DNA from: Faecalibacterium sp. CAG:74
Lineage (GTDB): Bacteria > Bacillota > Clostridia > Christensenellales > Aristaeellaceae
Reading direction: 5' to 3'
DNA length: 10,005 nt
NCBI GenBank assembly: GCA_000437595.1
Contig: FR899836.1
Location: 2,037-12,041, forward strand
The notes under the pieces were generated by a model, which worked only from the letters and a program-made list of their open reading frames with translations, was not told the origin of the DNA and searched no databases. The translations under genes and the position numbers were made by a program. Shown here piece by piece: positions 1 through 5,362 of this stretch. Position 1 is the first letter of the stretch; each line of letters begins with the position of its first letter.

Positions 1-1059
1 TTCGGGGCGGATTTCGCGTATCTGCTGATTGCTGCCGCGATGCAGATGGCGCTCGTGCTGCTGGCAATGTCCTTCGGTGCGCGTGTGCTGCCAAAATTAC
101 AGAAACCCGCGCGGCTGCTGCTGATTACCGAGGCGGATGCGGACGAAATTCGGCAGAAGCTGGCGAAGGAGCGCACTTTCGGGCAGCTGAATGATGTTTG
201 CAGCTGGCAAGCGGCGGAATTGCCCGCGTTTTTGGCGCAGAACGATGCAGTGCTCATTGCATCGGATGTGCCGGATGAAAACCGGATGGCGCTGATGAAG
301 GCGTGCTATGCGCTGAAGCGGACGGTGTTGGTCAGCCCGCGCGTGCAGGAAATCATGCTGTCCAGTGCGAATCAGGTGATACTGGATGATGCGCCGCTGC
401 TGGAAATGCGCGCGGACGGCATGACGCTGGGGCAGAAAATCATCAAGCGTGGGGCGGATATTGTGCTGTCGGCGCTGGCACTGCTGGTGCTTAGCCCGCT
501 GATGCTGCTGATTGCGCTCGCGATTCGCGTGGAGGACGGCGGAAACGTCATCTTCCGGCAGAAGCGGCTGACGGCGGACGGAAAGACCTTCACCATCTGC
601 AAATTCCGCACGATGCGGCGGGGCAGCGGAGGCGCGTCCGCACGGGACGCGGATAATCGTGTGACGCATGTCGGGCGTTTCCTGCGCCGGTGGCGGCTGG
701 ATGAGCTGCCGCAGTTCTGGAACATTCTGCGCGGGGATATGTCGCTGGTCGGCCCGCGCCCGGAAATGCTGGAAAACATCACACGCTATAAGCGTGACCT
801 GCCGGAATTCCAGTTCCGGGAGCGCATGAAGGCGGGTTTGACCGGCTATGCGCAGATTGAAGGGCGCTACAATACCTCGCCGGAGGATAAACTCGCGCTC
901 GACCTATTCTACATCGAGGGGTTCTCTCTCTGGACGGACATGAAGCTGCTCCTGCGGACGGTGACGGTCTTTTTCCGCCCCGACGCAACGCAGGGATTTC
1001 CGCCGGAGGATTCATCATTCATTCCCAAACACGACAAAACACAGGAGGAAGAGCAATGA
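1..1059 (+). CDS. Polyprenyl-phosphate sugar-1-phosphate transferase (bacterial sugar transferase family), 5'-truncated
   Basis: The frame is open from base 1 to the TGA at 1057-1059, giving 352 codons, and begins in a hydrophobic stretch, so the true start and probably more membrane segments lie before the window. By family it moves a sugar-1-phosphate from a UDP-sugar to undecaprenyl phosphate at the membrane, starting assembly of an exopolysaccharide, capsule or similar glycan. Numbering by window codon, about 38-135 resembles the nucleotide/CoA-binding-like middle domain of the long WcaJ/PssY-type members. A hydrophobic segment lies at about 154-176. The catalytic domain follows, with KFRTM (201-205), LDELPQFWN (233-241, holding the Asp-Glu dyad), GDMSLVGPRPEM (245-256) and KAGLTGYAQI (277-286). 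The next gene starts inside this stop codon (ATGA), so the two are translationally coupled. The family is clear; the sugar substrate cannot be read from the sequence. Confidence 0.93.
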   Translation, partial: FGADFAYLLIAAAMQMALVLLAMSFGARVLPKLQKPARLLLITEADADEIRQKLAKERTFGQLNDVCSWQAAELPAFLAQNDAVLIASDVPDENRMALMKACYALKRTVLVSPRVQEIMLSSANQVILDDAPLLEMRADGMTLGQKIIKRGADIVLSALALLVLSPLMLLIALAIRVEDGGNVIFRQKRLTADGKTFTICKFRTMRRGSGGASARDADNRVTHVGRFLRRWRLDELPQFWNILRGDMSLVGPRPEMLENITRYKRDLPEFQFRERMKAGLTGYAQIEGRYNTSPEDKLALDLFYIEGFSLWTDMKLLLRTVTVFFRPDATQGFPPEDSSFIPKHDKTQEEEQ

Positions 1060-1961
1060 AAACGACGCTTTTGATTATGGCAGCAGGACTGGGCAGCCGT
1101 TACGGCGGCAACAAGCAGATTGACCACATCGGCCCGCACGGCGAAATTCTGCTGGAGTATTCCATCTATGACGCGGTGGCGGCAGGGTTCGACAAGGTGG
1201 TTTTCGTCATCAAGCGCAGCATGGCGGACACCTTCCGCGAGCTGATTGGCGACAAGATTGCCAAGAAGGTCGAGGTAGAATACGCCTATCAGGAATATGA
1301 TTCCCTGCCGGATGGCTTCGTTCCGCCGGAAGGACGCACGAAGCCATATGGCACGGTTCACGCCGTGCTGGTGGCGAAAGACCTGATTCACGAGCCGTTC
1401 GCCGTCATCAACGCCGACGACTACTACGGCAAGGACGCTTTCGCGACGATGGCGAAGAGCCTGAAGGAAATGCAGGGCAAGACGAATGTCGCGTCGATGG
1501 TGGCATACCGCTTGAAGAACACCGTGTCCGAGAACGGGCATGTGACCCGCGGCGTGTGCGCGCGCGACGATAAGAATCATCTGGTGAAGGTGCAGGAGAC
1601 GTACAAGATTAAGCCCTTCCCGGACGGCACGATTCGCGACGTGAACTTCCGCGAAGAGGGGGATATCCTCGATCCGGAAGCGCTGGTGTCCATGAACTTC
1701 TGGGGGCTGACCCCGTGGTTCTTTGGCGCCGCAGCGCGTGATTTCGCTGCCTTCCTCCGCGCCGATAACGGCGACCCGATGAAGAAGGAGTTCGTCCTGC
1801 CGACCGAAATTGACGCGCTGATGCACTCCGACGGTCTGACGGTGGATGTGCTGAGCACGGACGCGGTGTGGTTCGGCGTGACGTATCGCGAGGACAAGCC
1901 GTATGTCATGGGCGAACTGAAGAAGCTGCATGACGCGGGGCAGTACCCCGAATCCCTGTAA
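1056..1961 (+). CDS. Sugar nucleotidyltransferase (NTP_transferase family)
   Basis: This 301-aa protein belongs to the nucleotidyltransferases that join a sugar phosphate and an NTP into an NDP-sugar and pyrophosphate in the cytoplasm. The N-terminal nucleotide-binding signature MAAGLGSRYGGNKQ spans residues 8-21, with the usual G-x-G-x-R and a downstream lysine. PYGT (97-100) fits the base/sugar contact loop, and NADDYYG (119-125) carries the metal-binding acidic residues. VSMNFWGLTP (211-220) and WFGVTYREDKPY (272-283) follow. The length is short for a UTP-glucose-1-phosphate uridylyltransferase with a C-terminal beta-helix, and I see no left-handed helix repeats or acyltransferase tail. 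The start is set by AGGAGG at 1043-1048, 7 nt before the ATG, and overlaps the previous stop by 4 nt. A terminator follows 12 nt after the stop. A role in precursor supply for the upstream transferase's glycan is inferred; the sugar and base used are unknown. Confidence 0.88.
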   Translation: MKTTLLIMAAGLGSRYGGNKQIDHIGPHGEILLEYSIYDAVAAGFDKVVFVIKRSMADTFRELIGDKIAKKVEVEYAYQEYDSLPDGFVPPEGRTKPYGTVHAVLVAKDLIHEPFAVINADDYYGKDAFATMAKSLKEMQGKTNVASMVAYRLKNTVSENGHVTRGVCARDDKNHLVKVQETYKIKPFPDGTIRDVNFREEGDILDPEALVSMNFWGLTPWFFGAAARDFAAFLRADNGDPMKKEFVLPTEIDALMHSDGLTVDVLSTDAVWFGVTYREDKPYVMGELKKLHDAGQYPESL

Positions 1962-1973
1962 TTTTACAGAAAA

Positions 1974-2005
1974 GCGCCGTAAGCACTTGCCTACGGCGCG
2001 TTTTT
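1974..2005 (+). terminator. Rho-independent terminator after the sugar nucleotidyltransferase
   Basis: An 8-bp perfect stem pairs GCGCCGTA (1974-1981) with TACGGCGC (1992-1999) around a 10-nt loop. It is followed by G2000 and five T (2001-2005). It lies 12 nt after the stop of the nucleotidyltransferase and should end the polysaccharide transcript. The galE promoter candidate overlaps it. Confidence 0.88.
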
Positions 2006-2015
2006 GTCGTACAAT
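1987..2015 (+). promoter_or_regulatory. Candidate sigma-70/sigma-A promoter for galE
   Basis: A -35-like TTGCCT (1987-1992, 4 of 6 to consensus) and a -10 TACAAT (2010-2015, 5 of 6) are separated by 17 nt. The -35 lies in the loop and right arm of the preceding terminator. Initiation would fall near 2022, about 45 nt before the galE start. A gene placed directly after a strong terminator needs its own promoter, which supports the call; no experiment is implied. Confidence 0.6.
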
Positions 2016-2040
2016 AGGGATGGGGGACAGTCTGTCCCTA
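2015..2040. repeat. Inverted repeat in the galE leader
   Basis: GGGACA (2024-2029) and TGTCCC (2033-2038) form a perfect 6-bp inverted repeat around GTC. A second, mutually exclusive pairing is possible between TAGGGA (2015-2020) and TCCCTA (2035-2040). It sits at the predicted transcription start, so it could be an operator, a leader hairpin or a remnant of a dispersed palindromic element. Nothing in the window decides between these. Confidence 0.5.
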
Positions 2041-2051
2041 TCAGAAGGAAA

Positions 2052-2057
2052 GAGGAG
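2052..2057 (+). promoter_or_regulatory. Ribosome binding site that sets the galE start
   Basis: GAGGAG ends 10 nt before the ATG at 2068. The same frame is open back to an ATG at 1930. That earlier start would lie inside the upstream gene, would translate the terminator, and would add residues before the Rossmann fold that belong to no epimerase. The 2068 start is therefore chosen. Confidence 0.8.
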
Positions 2058-2067
2058 AGCGATTCCC

Positions 2068-3087
2068 ATGAAGATTTTGCTGACCGGCGGTGCCGGATTT
2101 ATCGCGACGCACACCTGTGTGGAACTGATGGCAGCGGGGCACGATGTGGTTGTTGTCGATAATTATGTGAATTCTCAGCCCGAAGCGCTGCGCCGCGTGG
2201 AGGAAATCGCGGGCCGCCCGGTGAAGGCGTATGAAGCCGATGTATGCGATCGCGCCGCAATGGACAAGATTTTCAGTGAGAACCGCTTTGATGCCGTGAT
2301 TCACTTCGCGGGGCTCAAGGCCGTGGGCGAATCTGTCCACAAGCCGCTGGAATACTACCGCAACAACCTTGACTCCACCCTGACGCTGTGCGAAACCATG
2401 CGCCGCCATGGCTGCAAGCGCATTGTGTTCTCGTCCTCTGCGACGGTCTACGGCGTGCCGGACGAAGTGCCGCTGCGGGAGGATATGTTCTGCAAGGGCT
2501 GCACGAATCCCTACGGCTGGACGAAGTACATGATTGAGAAAATCCTGCAGGGCATTGTAACCGCTGATCCGGAATGGTCGGTGGTGCTGCTGCGCTACTT
2601 TAACCCCATCGGCGCGCACGAATCCGGACGTATGGGCGAAAATCCCAACGGCATTCCGAACAACCTGATGCCCTACATCACCAAGGTCGCCGCTGGACAG
2701 CTCGATCACTTGACCGTGTTCGGCAATGATTACAACACGCCGGACGGCACGGGTGTGCGCGATTACATCCACGTCGTCGATTTGGCGAAGGGACATGTCG
2801 CCGCGTGTGACTATGCCGCGAAGCACAACGGCTGCGAAATTATCAACCTTGGTACGGGCGTGGGCTACTCGGTGCTGGATATTGTGAACACGTTCAGCCG
2901 CGTGAACCAGGTTCCCGTGCCATATGTGATTGGCCCGCGCCGCGACGGCGATGTGGATGCCTGCTATGCCGACCCGACGAAGGCGAAGGAGCTGCTCGGA
3001 TGGACGGCAACCAAGACGCTGGAAGACATGTGCCGCGACTCGTGGCGCTGGCAGAAAGCAAACCCGAACGGCTATCAGGACAAATGA
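2068..3087 (+). CDS. galE: UDP-glucose 4-epimerase (possibly also UDP-GlcNAc 4-epimerase)
   Basis: This 339-aa short-chain dehydrogenase/reductase matches the usual GalE length of about 338-340. GalE interconverts UDP-glucose and UDP-galactose in the cytoplasm with tightly bound NAD, linking the Leloir pathway to glycan precursors. The NAD-binding loop GGAGFIA spans 7-13, with Ala where the third glycine is usual. The catalytic set is Ser124 (in SSSATVYG), Tyr149 and Lys153 (in NPYGWTK, 147-153), the same numbers as in Escherichia coli GalE. LRYFNPIGAH (175-184), DGTGVRDYIHVVD (226-238) and the C-terminal RRDGDVDACYADP (291-303) complete the family pattern. Residue 299 is Cys, as in the human enzyme that also takes UDP-GlcNAc, where E. 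coli GalE has Tyr. The gene has its own promoter candidate and follows surface-glycan genes, so a glycan role is likely. No clear terminator follows it. Confidence 0.95.
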   Translation: MKILLTGGAGFIATHTCVELMAAGHDVVVVDNYVNSQPEALRRVEEIAGRPVKAYEADVCDRAAMDKIFSENRFDAVIHFAGLKAVGESVHKPLEYYRNNLDSTLTLCETMRRHGCKRIVFSSSATVYGVPDEVPLREDMFCKGCTNPYGWTKYMIEKILQGIVTADPEWSVVLLRYFNPIGAHESGRMGENPNGIPNNLMPYITKVAAGQLDHLTVFGNDYNTPDGTGVRDYIHVVDLAKGHVAACDYAAKHNGCEIINLGTGVGYSVLDIVNTFSRVNQVPVPYVIGPRRDGDVDACYADPTKAKELLGWTATKTLEDMCRDSWRWQKANPNGYQDK

Positions 3088-3122
3088 GCAATGGGGCGCG
3101 GCAGTTCCCGGAGACAGGGGAC

Positions 3123-3142
3123 TTCGCGCCCTTTTGCGCGAA
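3123..3142. repeat. Short hairpin after galE
   Basis: TTCGCGC (3123-3129) and GCGCGAA (3136-3142) are a perfect 7-bp inverted repeat around CCTTTT. It lies 35 nt after galE but has no T-run after it on either strand, so it is at best a weak terminator. A 7-bp tandem duplication of TGCGGAA (3143-3149, 3150-3156) follows directly. Confidence 0.45.
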
Positions 3143-3184
3143 TGCGGAATGCGGAATAAAGCGGAGCGCGCCCTTGCTTTCCCA

Positions 3185-3350
3185 ATAAACACGCGGGCAT
3201 AGCATGAAAGCGCATACAACGCAATCGCGAGAAAGGGAGTCCAGAGGGTCGAAAACCCTTTGGCAGGGTCAATGGGCAGCGCCCCTTGGGTTCCCCCATA
3301 AACACGCGGAAGTTGTATGAAGAAGTCACCAACTGAATCGCGCGAAAGGG
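3185..3350. repeat. Diverged direct repeat, two copies offset by 113 bp
   Basis: Copy A at 3185-3237 and copy B at 3298-3350 are both 53 bp and align without gaps, with 38 of 53 positions identical by hand count. Both ends are near perfect: ATAAACACGCGG opens both copies, and AATCGCG-N-GAAAGGG closes them with one difference. The middle has diverged. The copies are separated by two hairpins (3241-3263, 3270-3288). This looks like duplication of a composite intergenic element. Confidence 0.75.
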
Positions 3351-3423
3351 TCAAGGGACGAAGTCCCTTGCGGAGTCCAGAGGCAGAGCCTCTGGTAGGA
3401 GTGCAGAGGGCGAAGCCCTTTGC
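3241..3423. repeat. Cluster of five short-loop palindromic repeats (REP-like)
   Basis: Five hairpins can be drawn. (1) 3241-3249 with 3255-3263, 9 bp with one G-T pair. (2) 3270-3277 with 3281-3288, 8 bp with one mismatch, loop AGC. (3) 3352-3359 with 3363-3370, perfect 8 bp, CAAGGGAC/GTCCCTTG, loop GAA. (4) 3377-3384 with 3388-3395, perfect 8 bp, CCAGAGGC/GCCTCTGG, loop AGA. (5) 3403-3411 with 3415-3423, 9 bp with one G-T pair, loop GAA. Two lead-in modules recur: GGGTCAA before hairpins 2 and 3, and GGAGTCCAGAGG (3236-3247, 3372-3383) at hairpins 1 and 4. None has a T-run, so they are not ordinary terminators. They resemble dispersed palindromic repeats of bacterial intergenic DNA. Together with the direct repeat they explain most of the gene-free stretch 3088-3436. 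Confidence 0.8.
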
Positions 3424-3424
3424 A

Positions 3425-3429
3425 AGGAG
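3425..3429 (+). promoter_or_regulatory. Ribosome binding site that sets the start of the tubulin-like gene
   Basis: AGGAG lies 7 nt before the ATG at 3437. The frame is open upstream to an ATG at 3317, but those 40 codons read through three hairpins of the repeat cluster and give a low-complexity basic peptide. The glycine-rich nucleotide-binding strand begins right after the 3437 start, so the shorter start is chosen. Hairpin 5 ends at 3423, one base before this site. Confidence 0.82.
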
Positions 3430-3436
3430 AGTGGTT

Positions 3437-5362
3437 ATGAAAAGAAAGGTGTTCCTGTTTGGAGGAAGCGGCGGACGGATGCTCGAAGCGCTGCTGTTTA
3501 TGGCGTTCGCGGGCATTACGCCGGAGGAAACGCTGGATTTGGTGCTGTGCGACCCTGATGGCGACGGGATGCACGGCGCTGTTCAGCTGCGTCAGGAATT
3601 GGCGGATTATCAGCGCATCTGGGCGTCCCGGACGTATATCGGCACGGAGAACCCTGCCTTCCAGACCGAAATCAACCTCCGCACATGGTGCGATCCGCTG
3701 CCCATGAACGCGAAAACGCTTGCGGACTGGACGCAGGACGAAAAGCAGGATGCCCTGCTCTGTCAGGCGCTTTTTCCGGCGGATACCGCGTCTCTTGACC
3801 TCAGGCAGGGCTTCCATGACCACCCCGAACTCGCGCGCGTGGCGTTCGCGGCGATGCTCAGCGAATGCGAAAACGACCCCGATGATGCCATGCATCGCAC
3901 GCTTGATGAGATTCAGTCTGCCTTGAATGCGGGCGAGGAAGTCCGCGCTGTGCTGGCCGGTTCGCTCTGCGGCGGCACGGGCGCGGCAGGCATTGAGAGC
4001 GTCGCCGCTCTCCTCCAAAATCGCTTCGGGCAGAACGACAACTTCCGCATGGGCGCGGTGCTGATGCTTCCTTGTGCCGACGGGGAATCGCCCGCGCGCG
4101 CACAGGCGGCGTTGGAGAGAATCAGCATAGAAAACGCCCTCCAAACCGTCTGCCTGATTGGACTGCCGCAGAGTGCGCAGGCCTCCGGCGGCAACGATTT
4201 GCCCCGCCTGACCGACTGGCTTGGCGCGTACTGCATGGATGTGCTGCTGCACCGCCCGACGTGGCTGACGGGTACGTTCACAGTGCAGACCGCAGACGGC
4301 GCGGCAAACTGGATGCTCTTCGGCAAGGGGGATGAACGCTATCGCATGGCGTTTGGCGGATTGCTCAAAGGCGCGCTGCTCTGGCAGCGGAAGATTCTCC
4401 CGACGCTGGAAAAACGGCTTGCGAAGGGCAATGCGCTCAAAAGTGGGTGGATTGGTTGGTATCCGCATTATTTCCGCGGCGCGGCGGAGGATATCGAGGA
4501 TGTTCGCGCCGATGCACAGGCCATAGACCGCCTGACGCAGGTCGCGCTGCTGTATCTGGCAGGTATCATCCGTTCGCTGCCGCTGGATCTGCGCTATGCG
4601 TCCGTGCTGGAAATGGCGCGGGAGCAGGGCAGGGAGCATTATGACATGCAGATTCGCCGCGCGGGGGAGCTGGCTGTGCTGCGCTACGACGCCGAGCAGA
4701 ACGGAATGCAGGAGGATAACGACGTCCACCGCGAAAACGCCGACACCGACCCGGAAGCGGCGGCGGCGCTGGAACGCATTGCGCGCATGGCAGAGAGCAT
4801 CCAGAACGAGGATACCGTGCAGAAAACGTTCAACCGGCAAATGGGCGGGCAGGCGGCGATGAAGATGGTGCTGGATGCGCTGGAAAAGGCGGAGAGCGAG
4901 AATGACCGTCTGATTCGCGACTACGCCGAGGCGATTCGCCGCATTGCGCAGGCGGAAGCTGTCGTCAAGCCGTCCGAGCGCTTCCGCATTGACGACGCGA
5001 AGACGAAGCTCAAGCGCATGGAACGCCACAAGCAGATGGCGGCGGGCATGTGCGAGATGCTGCGCCACGACGCGCAGGAGATGCGCGATGGTCAGCTGCG
5101 GTTCGAGAAGCCGACGCTGATCTCCGCCGCGCCGGAGAACGGGCTGTTTTTGCAGGAAGCGATGGATCGGCTGCTGCGCGGCGAAAAAGAAGGGCGGAAG
5201 GAACTCGCAGCGTGGTTCCCCGTCTTGGTTCAGGGCGGCAAAACGGCGGATTTGCGCAGGACGATGAAGCAGCTGGGGCGCGGGGCGAAGGAAAAGGATG
5301 CGCCCGCTGTGCAGCTGCTGCTTGTTGCCATGGAAACCGCCATGCAGGAGGAAAACGCATGA
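3437..5362 (+). CDS. Tubulin/FtsZ-like superfamily protein
   Basis: This 641-aa protein begins like a tubulin-fold GTPase. A hydrophobic strand runs into G9-G10-S11-G12-G13 at its start. LVLCDPDGDG (35-44) matches the strand-plus-acidic-loop of the fold. AGSLCGGTGAAG (174-185) matches the tubulin signature loop (GGGTGSG in FtsZ), and GAVLMLPC (206-213) matches the strand that ends in a proline in FtsZ. The order and the SLxGGTG context are closest to the bacterial tubulin-like group (Pfam Tubulin_2 type), not to FtsZ or TubZ. The signature is degenerate, with Cys178 and Ala183 at usual Gly and Ser positions, and I cannot find a convincing T7-loop NxDxxD, so GTP hydrolysis is uncertain. Residues 345-600 look helical, with an acidic linker near 425-445 and charged, possibly coiled-coil stretches at 480-555. 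There is no signal peptide or obvious membrane span. It overlaps the next gene by ATGA. The cellular role is unknown. Confidence 0.75.
   Translation: MKRKVFLFGGSGGRMLEALLFMAFAGITPEETLDLVLCDPDGDGMHGAVQLRQELADYQRIWASRTYIGTENPAFQTEINLRTWCDPLPMNAKTLADWTQDEKQDALLCQALFPADTASLDLRQGFHDHPELARVAFAAMLSECENDPDDAMHRTLDEIQSALNAGEEVRAVLAGSLCGGTGAAGIESVAALLQNRFGQNDNFRMGAVLMLPCADGESPARAQAALERISIENALQTVCLIGLPQSAQASGGNDLPRLTDWLGAYCMDVLLHRPTWLTGTFTVQTADGAANWMLFGKGDERYRMAFGGLLKGALLWQRKILPTLEKRLAKGNALKSGWIGWYPHYFRGAAEDIEDVRADAQAIDRLTQVALLYLAGIIRSLPLDLRYASVLEMAREQGREHYDMQIRRAGELAVLRYDAEQNGMQEDNDVHRENADTDPEAAAALERIARMAESIQNEDTVQKTFNRQMGGQAAMKMVLDALEKAESENDRLIRDYAEAIRRIAQAEAVVKPSERFRIDDAKTKLKRMERHKQMAAGMCEMLRHDAQEMRDGQLRFEKPTLISAAPENGLFLQEAMDRLLRGEKEGRKELAAWFPVLVQGGKTADLRRTMKQLGRGAKEKDAPAVQLLLVAMETAMQEENA

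Noticed and set aside
3185..3423. CRISPR array
   Set aside because: The repeats are too few, of unequal spacing and diverged, hairpin arms vary between copies, there are no uniform spacers, and no cas gene is near.
3317..3436. A 40-residue N-terminal extension of the tubulin-like protein
   Set aside because: These codons translate palindromic repeats, the ATG at 3317 has no good ribosome binding site, and the superfamily fold starts directly at 3437.
3088..3436. A promoter for the tubulin-like operon
   Set aside because: Several TTG-like hexamers exist (for example 3174, 3260, 3286), but none has a convincing -10 at 16-18 nt spacing, so none is reported.
3326..5068. A 580-codon open frame on the minus strand opposite the tubulin-like gene
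   Set aside because: It is a shadow of strong G/C third-position bias. Its translation is rich in Arg, His and Gln, lacks family motifs, and covers the repeat cluster, while the plus strand has a good ribosome binding site and recognisable motifs.
5050..5358. A 103-residue N-terminal extension of the actin-like protein
   Set aside because: It would lie wholly inside the upstream gene in another frame. The ATG at 5359 has AGGAGG at ideal spacing and a typical ATGA coupling overlap.
3437..5362. Naming the first gene of the pair ftsZ or tubZ
   Set aside because: The signature loop is degenerate, the length is nearly double that of FtsZ, and the T7 catalytic motif was not found.
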